Assembly (NCBI GenBank): GCA_038210135.1
Contig: JBBQWZ010000035.1
Location: 1-64,000 of the forward strand
Direction of reading: 5' to 3'
Length of the DNA stretch: 64,000 bases
DNA from: JBBQWZ01 sp038210135
GTDB lineage: Bacteria > Acidobacteriota > Terriglobia > Bryobacterales > Bryobacteraceae
In this document: positions 16,543 through 25,200 of the stretch, in pieces
Numbering within the stretch: the first letter of the stretch is position 1
How the letters are laid out: every line of letters begins with the position of its first letter
Program-made: the position numbers and the translations under genes
Notes under the pieces: model-generated
What the model was told of the DNA's origin: nothing
Seen by the model: only the letters and a program-made list of their open reading frames with translations
Databases searched by the model: none

Positions 16543-16668
16543 CGATGGCTGGCGGTAGCTCAACCAGGTAGAGCAACCGCATATGCCGGAGGTTGGCAAC
16601 GATCTCCGGTGCGGAAATCCAGCTAGGACGCGGCAGTTGTGGGTTCGAATCCCACCCACCAGTCATCG
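16543..16668 (+). ncRNA. Unusual tRNA-like RNA with enlarged central arm
   Basis: The D arm is canonical: TA then GCTC (16558-16561), loop AACCAGGTA, GAGC (16571-16574). The T arm is canonical: GTGGG, TTCGAAT, CCCAC (16639-16655). The acceptor helix CTGGCGG/CCACCAG (16549-16555 with 16656-16662) has one C-A mismatch and continues outward as CGATGG/TCATCG, so 13 positions pair with one mismatch and one G-T. No CCA is encoded. In place of an anticodon arm, CCGCA (16577-16581) pairs TGCGG (16610-16614), and inside it CCGGAG (16586-16591) pairs CTCCGG (16604-16609) around a 12-base loop. I find no 7-base anticodon loop with U33. A 24-base stretch follows before the T arm. It may be a class II tRNA with an insertion, a decayed tRNA or a tRNA mimic. 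Confidence 0.6.
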
Positions 16669-16700
16669 CTCTCTAAATAACGCAACGGCGGCGCGGGCCA

Positions 16701-16709
16701 TGCTACACT
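16701..16709 (+). promoter_or_regulatory. Possible extended -10 promoter for rpmI-rplT
   Basis: TGCTACACT fits the extended -10 form TGnTAnnnT. No clear -35 is seen. It lies between the tRNA-like RNA and rpmI, which begins at 16751. Confidence 0.35.
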
Positions 16710-16750
16710 TTAGTGGTTAGGCGGTTCCCGCCCAACATTCTAGGACATTT

Positions 16751-16945
16751 ATGCCGAAAATAAAGACACACAAGGGTGCGTCCAAACGTTTCAAGAAGAC
16801 CGGCTCGGGTAAAATCACTCGTGGTCATGCCGGAGCTCGTCACATCTTGACGTCCAAAACGCGCTCGCAGAAGCGGAGACTGGGGCAACAGGTGGTCGCC
16901 GACGACACCAACCAGAAGATGCTGAAGCGCATGCTTCCTTACTAG
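16751..16945 (+). CDS. rpmI: 50S ribosomal protein L35
   Basis: A 64-residue basic protein with the complete L35 signature: an N-terminal KIKTHKGASKRFKKTGSGKI segment and RHILTSKTRSQKRRL, ending MLKRMLPY. It is a late-assembling protein of the large ribosomal subunit. The gene precedes rplT, as in most bacteria, separated by 148 bases. No infC is seen upstream; instead a tRNA-like RNA lies there. L20 autoregulates this operon in several phyla, but I cannot show such a leader here. Confidence 0.96.
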   Translation: MPKIKTHKGASKRFKKTGSGKITRGHAGARHILTSKTRSQKRRLGQQVVADDTNQKMLKRMLPY

Positions 16946-17093
16946 GAAGAGAGCGCAACGGTTCCCTAACAGTAGCGAATCGAAACTATGCGCGGCAGGC
17001 CTCAAAAGCAGCCGCGATACGGTGCGAGCAGAGCGCGGGGCACGTGCCTGATCAGCCCGGAAACGTAAAAGACTTACAACCAAGGAGACAAAC

Positions 17094-17456
17094 GTGCCAA
17101 GAGTCAAACGTGGCAGTAAACGCCGCGAGTATCGCAAGAAAACACTCGCCCGCGCATCCGGATTTTTTCTCACCAAAAGCAAGCTGAATCGCGCCGCTCA
17201 GGAAGCGGTGGAAAAGGCTGGCAAGTACGCGTATGTCGGCCGCAAGCGCAAGAAGCGCGATTTCCGCTCGCTGTGGATCGTGCGCATCGGCGCATCCTGC
17301 AAGGCGCTCGATTTCAGCTACAGCCGGTTCATCGCGGGCCTGAAGCGCGCCGAAATCGACCTGAACCGCAAGGTTCTGGCCGACATCGCCGCCACCGACG
17401 CGCCGGCTTTCAAGCTGCTGGTCGAGCAATCCAAAGCGGCACTCGCCAAAGCCTAA
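17094..17456 (+). CDS. rplT: 50S ribosomal protein L20
   Basis: A 120-residue protein matching L20 throughout: the long basic N-terminal extension (PRVKRGSKRREYRKKTLARA) and the globular part LWIVRIGASCKALDFSYSRF with AEIDLNRKVLADIA. L20 is an early assembly protein of the 50S subunit and in many bacteria a repressor of its own operon. The start is a GTG at 17094 with AAGGAG nine bases upstream. pheS and pheT, which often follow rplT, are absent; a coiled-coil gene and zapA come next. Confidence 0.96.
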   Translation: MPRVKRGSKRREYRKKTLARASGFFLTKSKLNRAAQEAVEKAGKYAYVGRKRKKRDFRSLWIVRIGASCKALDFSYSRFIAGLKRAEIDLNRKVLADIAATDAPAFKLLVEQSKAALAKA

Positions 17457-17522
17457 GTTTCAGGCGGGCGCAAATCTAGTAAGCTGTAAACCGCATTCGA
17501 CAAATGCCCGGAGGAGTCGTGT

Positions 17523-17813
17523 ATGCAGGAACAGAATCTGGCGGACAACGAGGATTCCTTCGCTGCCCTGGAGGACCGCATTGTTCGCGCGGTCCAACTG
17601 GTTCAGCAACTCCGCGCCGAAAAGCAGGAATTGCTGCGACAGGTCGAAGCGGCGAATGCCGAGCGGGATTCCGCGCGTCAATCGGCGGGAACGGCTCTCG
17701 AGCGGTCGCAAAAAATGGTCGATGAAATGGATCACCTGCGGACCGAGCGCAAGCAAGTGCGCTCGCGGATCGAGAAGCTTCTCGGTCAGATGGATCTGTT
17801 GAGCGGAGTGTAG
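17523..17813 (+). CDS. Coiled-coil protein, ZapB-like
   Basis: A 96-residue, almost wholly helical protein with heptads from about residue 14 to the end (LEDRIVRAVQLVQQLRAEKQ; later DEMDHLRTERKQVRSRIEKL). It has no signal peptide or membrane segment. Its position two bases upstream of zapA, in what looks like one transcript, suggests a cell-division role similar to ZapB, which bridges ZapA and the nucleoid. The assignment rests on length, coiled-coil nature and context, since ZapB-type sequences are poorly conserved. A GGAGG motif precedes the start at 17523. Confidence 0.65.
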   Translation: MQEQNLADNEDSFAALEDRIVRAVQLVQQLRAEKQELLRQVEAANAERDSARQSAGTALERSQKMVDEMDHLRTERKQVRSRIEKLLGQMDLLSGV

Positions 17814-17815
17814 GC

Positions 17816-18112
17816 GTGGCCAACGAATCGGACCGCAAAACGGTCCGCGTCACCATCTTCAACCAGACCTATACGCTGCTCGCTTCGGACGAGCCAGGCG
17901 AAGTCGAGAGCCTCGCCCACTACGTGGACGAAATCATGACCCAGATCGCGGCCCGCGGCGGCAACGTCGATACGGCGCGTACCGCGGTGCTCGCATGCCT
18001 TCACATGGCGGACAAGATTGCCACCATCGAGAAGGAATTCAACGCCCTCAAATCCCGCATCGAGACGCGCTCCGGTGAACTCAGCAAGATGCTCGACCAC
18101 CTGGTCGAATAA
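17816..18112 (+). CDS. zapA: Cell division protein ZapA
   Basis: A 98-residue protein with the ZapA layout: an N-terminal beta strand region (KTVRVTIFNQTYTLLASDEP), then the long helix beginning EVESLAHYVDEIMTQIA and a C-terminal coiled coil. ZapA cross-links FtsZ filaments at mid-cell. The start is a GTG at 17816, two bases after the stop of the coiled-coil gene, which points to coupled translation. In other bacteria 6S RNA often follows zapA; I do not find a convincing 6S structure in the next 40 bases before the oppositely oriented frame. Confidence 0.88.
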   Translation: MANESDRKTVRVTIFNQTYTLLASDEPGEVESLAHYVDEIMTQIAARGGNVDTARTAVLACLHMADKIATIEKEFNALKSRIETRSGELSKMLDHLVE

Positions 18113-18154
18113 ATTCCACCTACGGCGGCAACGCCACTAACGCGCGGGACCGAA

Positions 18155-18403
18155 TCAGGGTCCTGCGATCCCGGGCCGACGGCTGGCGTTCGTGAACGCC
18201 CGTTCCTCGTCCTCGGAGGCCTTGATCAGAGAATCGACCTCCGACCAGATGGTGCGGTCTGGGCCGCACTGTCCGTCCACCCACGCGGCTCGCTCCGGCT
18301 TCGGAACCGCCATCGCTCCGTCGAACAGGTCAACGATTTTCCGCCATCGATCTGAAGGCAGTTTCGTCGGCGCGGACTTCGCTTCTTCCGGACTCTCCAT
18401 CAC
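18155..18403 (-). pseudogene. Orphan N-terminal leader of an acidobacterial Ser/Thr kinase
   Basis: An 82-residue frame whose core, DRWRKIVDLFDGAMAVPKPE followed by RAAWVDGQCGPDRTIWSEVD and SLIKASEDEE, matches the conserved segment that normally precedes the kinase domain of PknB-type kinases in Acidobacteriota (W-x2-hxxLFxxAL...P..R.AFLD..C..D..L..EV.SLL..). No kinase domain follows: the frame ends after about 25 further residues and the next 40 bases lead into zapA on the other strand. It is either the remnant of a deleted kinase gene or a stand-alone small protein. The ATG at 18403 has no strong ribosome-binding site. Confidence 0.5.
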
Positions 18404-18508
18404 CCGTTACAGCGTATCCCGCCGCAAAAGCGACTCACTTTTCTCGTCGAAAAGCGCCGTCATCGAAAAGAAACCCGCCTACGCGCCCGCTCTGATACTC
18501 TCGCTGTG

Positions 18509-20980
18509 ATGCGTACTTCCAGGCGATTCGTCTTGCCGGCCCTTGTTCTGACTGTGGTGATTGGCGTTGCCGCCGCCGTAATTTATCCGAGGATCGGCCG
18601 CCAGACTGACGGATCCTACCTGATTCCCACCGGCCAGACGCTTACTCCGGCCGGCAAGCATATCGAGGTCAACGACCGGCCGCTGGGCATGGTGTTGAGT
18701 CCCGACGGCAAGCGCATGGCGGTGGTCACCGGATCGAACTTCGCGCCGCGCGCGCTGCATATTTTGGATGCCGTGGACGGCAACGTTCTGGACACGGTGG
18801 CGCTGAAGGACAGCTTCGCCGGAGTCGCTTTTTCAAACGACGGAAAGACCCTCTACATCGGCGGCGGAACTTCGCAGGAAGTCAAAGTGATGCGCGAGAA
18901 GCCTGGCGGCGGATTCGACCAGGTGGACCAGTTTGCGTTTGCGGCAAGCGCTCCGAGCGGGCTGTCGCTCTCGGCCGACGGCAAGATGCTGTACGTCGCG
19001 TTGAACCTGAAGCATGCGGTCGCGATCATCGATCTTCAAAGCCGGGACACTTCAGAAGTCGCGGTCGGCATGTATCCGTATACGACCTTGGTGGCGGCTT
19101 CGGCCAAGAAGTTCTACGTCTCGAACTGGGGCGGACGCCGCGGCGTCGGCGCGGACCTGCTTGACGAGCGCTACCGCGTCGTCGTGGACAAGCGCACAGG
19201 AATCCCAGCGAGCGGAACCGTCAGCGTGATCGACGCCGAAAAGAAAGCGGTGGTGAAGGAGATCGAAGTCGGCTTGCATCCGTCCGCCATGGCGCTGAAC
19301 CCGAAGGGCAATCGCCTGTTCGTCGCCAACGCGAATAGCGATTCGATTTCGGTGATCGACACGGCAACCGACAGCGTTCTCTATTCGATCGACGTGCGCC
19401 CCGGAGTGAAAGCGCCGATTGGAAGCGCTCCGAACGCCTTGGCCGTCAGCGCCGACGGAGCGACACTCTACGTCGCGAACGGTGCGAACAATGCGATCGC
19501 CGTGGTGGACGTAGCGGCGCCGGGCAAGGTTCGCGGAATGATTCCGACCGGTTGGTATCCGACGGCGGTGGCGATATCGGGCGACAAGAAACTTTGGGTG
19601 GCGAGCGGTTACGGATTCGGCTCTATCGCTCCGATTGGCGGAGGACGCAAAAGCCACAGCTATCGCGATCGCGCCGGCGTCGTCTCGCTCATTGATGTGC
19701 CCGAGGGCAGCCGGTTGCGAGACGCAACCAGCCAGGTGATGGCGAACAACAAGCTGGCCGCGTCGAATGAAAAGATCGGGGCCAACCACCCGGTGCCGAT
19801 CGACCGCGGGCATCCTTCGCCGATCAAACACGTGTTCTACATCATCAAAGAGAATCGCACCTACGACCAGGTTTTCGGCGACATCCAGAAAGGCAACGGC
19901 GATGCGTCTCTGGTGCAGTTTGGTCGCGACGTTTCGCCGAACCATCATGCGCTGGCCGAATCGTTTGTGCTGCTCGACAATTTCTACACGCCGGCGGACC
20001 AGTCCGCTTTGGGTCATAAATGGTGCACCCAAGGCTACGCCAGCGATTGGGCCATGAAGTATGGCAACGGTCGCAACGACGGCAATCCGATGCTGTCCGC
20101 GCCGAACGATTCGCTGTGGGATAACGCCAAGGCGCACGGAGTTTCCGTGCGCGCCTACGGGGAACGCGGCACGTTCACGCTGACTCCGCCGACGGCGACC
20201 TTCACCGATATCTACAACGGCTGGAAGGCCGGCAATATGACCGTCGGCATCAAGCCGCGGACTACCGTGGCTGGCCTCGAGGACATCTATCACGCCGACT
20301 ATCCGGGCTTCGGCGCGATCGTTCCGGATCAGTACCGGGCCGACGTATTCCTCAAAGATTTTCGCCAGTTCGAGAAAGACGGCAACCTGCCTCAGCTGTC
20401 GATTCTGCTGCTGCCGAACGATCACACCAGCGGAACTTCGCCGGACCTTCCGACTCCGAAAGCCGCGGTGGCCGACAATGATCTGGCGCTGGGCCGCATC
20501 GTAGAAGCGATTTCGAAAAGCAAGTACTGGAAGGAATCGGCGATCTTCGTCGTCGAGGACGATGCGCAGAACGGCGTCGATCATGTGGCCGGACACCGCA
20601 CCGTCGCCCTGGTGATCGGGCCCTGGATCAAACGCAATACGGTGGACAGCCACTTCTACACCACGGTGAATATGTACCGGACAATGGAACAAATTCTTGG
20701 CCTGCCTCCGCAGAATCAGTTCGACCTTGCCGCCGAGCCCATGTTCCCGGTGTTCGTCGAAAGGCCCGATACCAAGGTATACGAAACGCGGCCGAACGAG
20801 ATTCCGCTGAATCAGCTGAATCCGCCGTTGAAGGCGCTCAACGGCCAGGCTCTCAAGGACGCGATCGCGTCCTCGAAGATGGATTTCTCAGAGCCGGATG
20901 AGGCTCCGGAAGACGTGCTGAACCGGATCCTCTGGCGGTCTACCAAAGGCCTGGCGAAGGTGTTTCCCGTGCGGAGGTAG
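18509..20980 (+). CDS. YncE-type beta-propeller fused to phosphoesterase domain
   Basis: An 823-residue exported protein. An N-terminal hydrophobic segment (FVLPALVLTVVIGVAAAVIY) is followed by a YVTN/YncE seven-bladed propeller over about 45-400, with repeated blades such as LFVANANSDSISVIDTATDS and LYVANGANNAIAVVDVA. From about 435 on is a phosphoesterase/alkaline-phosphatase-like domain (HVFYIIKENRTYDQVFGDIQ; LGHKWCTQGYASDW; FVVEDDAQNGVDHV; GHRTVALVIGPWIKR). This two-domain form is common in Acidobacteriota; the substrate is unknown, and phospholipase C-type or phosphonate ester activity has been suggested for the domain. An alternative GTG start lies three bases upstream. It appears to be monocistronic. 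Confidence 0.88.
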   Translation: MRTSRRFVLPALVLTVVIGVAAAVIYPRIGRQTDGSYLIPTGQTLTPAGKHIEVNDRPLGMVLSPDGKRMAVVTGSNFAPRALHILDAVDGNVLDTVALKDSFAGVAFSNDGKTLYIGGGTSQEVKVMREKPGGGFDQVDQFAFAASAPSGLSLSADGKMLYVALNLKHAVAIIDLQSRDTSEVAVGMYPYTTLVAASAKKFYVSNWGGRRGVGADLLDERYRVVVDKRTGIPASGTVSVIDAEKKAVVKEIEVGLHPSAMALNPKGNRLFVANANSDSISVIDTATDSVLYSIDVRPGVKAPIGSAPNALAVSADGATLYVANGANNAIAVVDVAAPGKVRGMIPTGWYPTAVAISGDKKLWVASGYGFGSIAPIGGGRKSHSYRDRAGVVSLIDVPEGSRLRDATSQVMANNKLAASNEKIGANHPVPIDRGHPSPIKHVFYIIKENRTYDQVFGDIQKGNGDASLVQFGRDVSPNHHALAESFVLLDNFYTPADQSALGHKWCTQGYASDWAMKYGNGRNDGNPMLSAPNDSLWDNAKAHGVSVRAYGERGTFTLTPPTATFTDIYNGWKAGNMTVGIKPRTTVAGLEDIYHADYPGFGAIVPDQYRADVFLKDFRQFEKDGNLPQLSILLLPNDHTSGTSPDLPTPKAAVADNDLALGRIVEAISKSKYWKESAIFVVEDDAQNGVDHVAGHRTVALVIGPWIKRNTVDSHFYTTVNMYRTMEQILGLPPQNQFDLAAEPMFPVFVERPDTKVYETRPNEIPLNQLNPPLKALNGQALKDAIASSKMDFSEPDEAPEDVLNRILWRSTKGLAKVFPVRR

Positions 20981-21271
20981 TTGGCGCGAGCGGCAAAATC
21001 GCGGAATCTTTTTACATCCAAGCGCATCGCGTTGCCAGACAGTAAGACGGGTTCGCTGGTGACATCGCGTTCCGTAAATTTTCCCTTCCCGCCCCCGATC
21101 TTCGCGATCGTTCATTCCGAAAGCATTTGCCAGGCATGGCCGAAATCAGCCACCTTACTTGATGAAATGAGCCATACCGAAGGCTGAAACTTGCCCCCAG
21201 ATTCTGCGTCGAATGCAGTAGAAGGCACGAAGTACAGAGCCCTCAAAAAGAAAAAAGCGGAGGAGCTTTTT

Positions 21272-21835
21272 ATGAAAACCCAATCCACCTTTACATTCGC
21301 GAAGTTCAAAAGCACCGGCGTCGCGGCGCTGGCCTTAGCGGCTGCCCTCACTCTGATTCCGGCGAGTTCGGCGTCGGCGAAGACTCAGCGCTCGCTCCCC
21401 GACGGCGTGCGCCACGAGTTATTGATGCTGCCGTATGTCTCGGTGTTCGACAACCTGAGCTACCGCATCAACGACAACGGTGTCGTCGAGCTCTTCGGTG
21501 AGGTCGTTCGTCCGGTGCTCCGCTCTGACGCCGAAAACGTCGTGAAGAAGCTCGAAGGCGTTACCCGCGTTGAGAACCATATTGAGGTTCTGCCGCTGTC
21601 GCCGTTCGATAACCAGATTCGTTTCGCAACCGCCCGCGCGATTTACGGATTCACTCCGCTGAATCGCTACGGCCTGGGAACGCAGCCATCGATCCGCATC
21701 ATTGTGAAGAACGGCAACGTGACCCTCGCCGGTGTGGTGAACAGCGAGGCGGATCGCAACATGGCCAACCTCCGGGCGAATTCCGTAGCCGGAGTGTTCT
21801 CGGTAACCAACGACCTGGTTGTCAACAAGAACTAA
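21272..21835 (+). CDS. Periplasmic BON-domain protein
   Basis: A 187-residue protein with a signal peptide ending ASSASA-K (about residue 32). Two BON domains follow: one over about 48-110 (LSYRINDNGVVELFGEVVRP, then NVVKKLEGVTRVENHIEVL) and one over about 118-183 (SIRIIVKNGNVTLAGVVNSE, then VAGVFSVTNDLVV). BON domains bind phospholipid membranes; OsmY- and DolP-like relatives act in envelope stress and outer-membrane integrity. The start at 21272 has a strong GGAGGAG site and directly precedes the signal peptide; a longer frame upstream lacks these features. A strong terminator follows. Confidence 0.88.
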   Translation: MKTQSTFTFAKFKSTGVAALALAAALTLIPASSASAKTQRSLPDGVRHELLMLPYVSVFDNLSYRINDNGVVELFGEVVRPVLRSDAENVVKKLEGVTRVENHIEVLPLSPFDNQIRFATARAIYGFTPLNRYGLGTQPSIRIIVKNGNVTLAGVVNSEADRNMANLRANSVAGVFSVTNDLVVNKN

Positions 21836-21954
21836 GCCGGGCTGGCGTCGGCCCTCTGGATTCCCGCTAGCGTCGGGGTGAGTTCAGAGGACCAAAGGTT
21901 CGGGTTTGCGACTTAGGCCCAGCTGGACGCAGTCACCAATCCAGATTGGACCGC

Positions 21955-21997
21955 GGCCACGAATTCACCTCCTGGATTCGTGGCCGTTCTCATTTTT
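21955..21997 (+). terminator. Intrinsic terminator after BON gene
   Basis: GGCCACGAAT (21955-21964) pairs perfectly with ATTCGTGGCC (21976-21985); an 11-base loop lies between and TTCTCATTTTT follows. Confidence 0.85.
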
Positions 21998-22000
21998 GGC

Positions 22001-22146
22001 ACAGGCCTGCGGCCTGTAGAAGTGGCCCAGGCCTGTGGAAGTGGCATAGGCCTCCGGCCTGTGGAAGTGACATAGGCCTCCGGCCTGTGGAAGTGACATA
22101 GGCCTCCGGCCTGTGGAAGTCTCATAGGCCGGAGGCCTGTGCGCGA
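22001..22146. repeat. Array of 26-bp palindromic repeats
   Basis: Three exact-length 26-bp units begin at 22045, 22071 and 22097, each starting CATAGGCCTCCGGCCTGTGG and ending AAGTGA (AAGTCT in the third). Two degenerate units lie to the left from 22001. A final copy from 22123 is inverted (AGGCCGGAGGCCT in place of AGGCCTCCGGCCT). Each unit contains the palindrome AGGCC-N3-GGCCT. Single copies occur at 32348-32373 and 47834-47861, with a variant at 47799-47826. The array lies between the terminator of the BON gene and that of the second receptor. Confidence 0.95.
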
Positions 22147-22154
22147 TCACAAAG

Positions 22155-22193
22155 AAAAAGGCCGCCAGGACATTTCGTCCGGGCGGCCTTTTT
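22155..22193. terminator. Bidirectional intrinsic terminator
   Basis: AAAAAGGCCGCC pairs with GGCGGCCTTTTT, giving a strong stem with A- and T-runs on the two sides. It can end transcripts from either side, chiefly that of the second TonB-dependent receptor, which ends at 22214 on the minus strand. Confidence 0.88.
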
Positions 22194-22213
22194 GTGTGCT
22201 GATCGCGTGGATC

Positions 22214-25200
22214 CTAGAACACGAACTTCGCGCCGATCTGGATGTTGCGCGGATCGCGCGCACCCAGGATGCGGCCATTGTTTACGTTGCCGAGCGAGGC
22301 GGTCGGCGCATTGAAGTTGGCGTGGTTGAGAACGTTGAAGGCTTCACCACGCAACTGGAACCGCATCCGCTCTTTGATCACGAACGACTTGAAGATCGAC
22401 GAGTCCCACTTCACGATGCCGGGCGCCGTGATGACGCTGCGACCCGCGTTGCCGGGACGATACTGACCCTGCGGCACTTCGGCAAAAGCGGCTATGTTGT
22501 ACCACTTGTAGATGGTGCCGATGTCGGATCCGGAGTACGGGTCGCCGATCGCATCGGGACGAACACCGGCGGCGGAACCGCCGTTATTCGCGCTACCCAA
22601 TCCGCCTGGATCGTTGCCCAGAGCGGAAGTGACGGTAACTGGCAGGCCGGAATTGTAGGTGACGATTCCCGAGAGTTCCCAGCCGCCCAGCGTATTGCGG
22701 ACGAAGCCATTCGAGTTGGTCAGCTTCGGCAGCGGGTAGACGTACGAGGCGGTGAACACGTGGCGCCGGTCGAGCGGCGACAAGGCGCGGTCCGCTCCCC
22801 AGTTGTAGGTGTTCTGCGGAGCGTTCGAGCGATCGCTCCCGTTGTCGGTGATCGCCTTCGACCAGGTGTAGGAAGCTCCGAGGTTGCCGGCCTTGCCCAG
22901 GCGCTTCTGCAAGTTCGTCTGCAAACCGTGATAGTTGGCGTTGAACTGGGTGAGAATCGCGTTGATGGCGTTGTAGCCAAGATACGGACGCAACGCATTC
23001 AGGCGAGGACGAACCGCCGCGTTGATGTAGCCGCTCGCGGGAACCAATCCGGCCGCGGCGGCGACGCCGGGACGAACCTGGTTGATGTCGATAATTCCGG
23101 GGAGGTGCGTGCCCTTGGTGCCAACATAGCCGATCGAGACGATCGTGTCGCCAGGCAGTTCCCGCTGGATCTCGAAACTCCACTGCTGATTGTAGGGGGT
23201 CTTATAGTTGACGTCCCACTCGCGCAGCGCGGCGGGAGGCGCGAGGCTGACGACCGGCGAACCGGCGGAAGGATTCTCGAACCGGGTGTTCGCGATCGAG
23301 GTGTTGGCGAACGTCGCCGTCGGATTCGCGCCGAGATTCTGCTCGAGCGAGCCGACGAGGGTGGTGTCGAAGAAGAGTCCATAGCCGCCGCGAACGCTGG
23401 TTTTGCCGGTCTTGAAGGGATCCCAGGCGAAGCCAAAGCGAGGCGCGAAGTTCAGGTTGTTCTGCTGGGCAACGGCGTCGGCAAAGCGCGAGTTCTTTCC
23501 GCCCTGGACGATGCCGTTGAACGGATCGCCGGTCCCGGCGATGCGATTGCCGGTGGCGGGATCGATTTTGAAGGCCTTCGAGGGATCGTAGGACGCCGGA
23601 TCGAAGTTGGTCAAAATGCTGTTGAACTCGTATGGTTGACGGAAGTTCGAATACCGGATGCCGATGTTAATGGTCAAATTCGAAAGCAGCTTGAAGTCGT
23701 CCTGGACGTAGGCTTCGAAGGCGTTGCTGCGGATATCCGCGGTGAGATCCTTAGAGGTCTGGCTGAAGGTCGAGACGTTACCCAATAGGAAGTTCGCCCA
23801 CGACTGTTGCAGCGTGACCGCCGGACCAGTTGCCGGACGAGGGCTGTTGGAGAACGAGAACGAACCGGCGTTGTCGGCGAGCTGATTCTCGTTCTTGCGG
23901 TACCGGTTGTAGGACGCGCCGAATTTCAGCGTGTGCCGTCCGAGCGTCTTGGTCATGTTGTCGAAAAACGAATGGTTATAGCTGAAGTTGTCGTACGGAC
24001 CAAAGCTGGAAATACCGGTCAGTCCGCCGGAAAATCCGATCGTGGGAATTCGATCGGGGTTGCCGGGATAGAGCAGGGTCGGGTTGATATCGGGCGAATT
24101 GGAGCGCGCGATCAGTCCGGTCGGATGGCTAAAGATACCGCCGCGGCTCCAGGCCCAGCCGGCTTCGTTGAAGAAGCTGGGGGTGAGGGCGGACGTTCCG
24201 CGGATCACCAGGCTGCGGCCCGGCGAGTCGGTCTGGGTGGTCGCGACGCCCGGCAGGAAGTTGTTGGTGAACAATCCGCCCGGCTCGATGGTCGGGATCG
24301 AATCGTGCAGGAAGCGGCCGCTCAACTGCAGCTTCGCGCCGAAGTTGTGGTCGATCTTGTAGATTTCCTGGCGGGCGTTAAACACGCCGCGAAGCGGGAC
24401 AAACAGGTTGTTCCCGTTCTGCGGGGCCGGCAGTTTCGAGAAGATATCTTTGATGTACGAGGCCGCGACCGGGTTGATGGTCGCGATCGTGGTACCCGTT
24501 CCCGTGCAGGTGGCTCCGTCCGCGCTGAAGGCGGTGCAAACCGGATTCAGGAAGTTGCCCTTGCGCTCTTCGAGCGTAGGCACGCTGACCGTCGAGGCGT
24601 TGTAGTTGATGACGCGGCGGTATTCCTGCGAGAAGAAGAAGAAGGTCTTGTTCTTGCCGTTGTAGAGCTTCGGAATCAGAACCGGACCACCCACGGTGTA
24701 CCCGAAGTCGTTGTAGCGCAGCGGAGGCCGCGTCGCCTTCCCGGCGATCACGTTGACGCTGTTGAAATTGTTAAAGAAGTTGTTGGCGTTCAGTTTGTCA
24801 TTCCGGAAGAATTCATACGCGGTTCCGTGGAAATCGTTGGTGCCGCTCTTGGTGACGACGCTGATCTGACCACCGCCCGCGCGCCCAAATTCAGAAGAAT
24901 ACGGCGTACGCACGATCTTCATCTCTTCAATCGCATCGATCGAAGGATACTGCTGGATGGTGATGTTCGAGCCGCGATCGACGTTATCGGCGCCGTCCAC
25001 GGTGAAGTTGTTCTGGCTCTGGCGCGTGCCGTTGACCGAGAACGAAACCGTGTTCGATCCACCGGTCGGATTGGTGGTTCCGACGTAGATCGAATCGGAG
25101 ATGTTCGAAACGACGCCGGGCTGCAATGCGAGCAACTGCGCGAAGTGGCGGTTGTTCAGCGACAACTCGCGGACCTGGGTGCCGGAGATCAAGCCCGACT

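Noticed and set aside
16543..16668. Selenocysteine tRNA
   Set aside because: No TCA anticodon in a 7-base loop and the D stem has four pairs, not six; no selA, selB or selenoprotein gene is nearby.
18113..18154. 6S RNA after zapA
   Set aside because: 6S RNA often follows zapA, but the gap is too short and no long bulged helix is visible.
19052..20692. Long antisense frame opposite the YncE/phosphoesterase gene
   Set aside because: Arginine-rich shadow with no motif; the plus-strand gene has clear domains.
22001..22146. CRISPR-like array of palindromic repeats
   Set aside because: The 26-bp units directly abut one another with no unique spacers, no leader and no cas genes are near.
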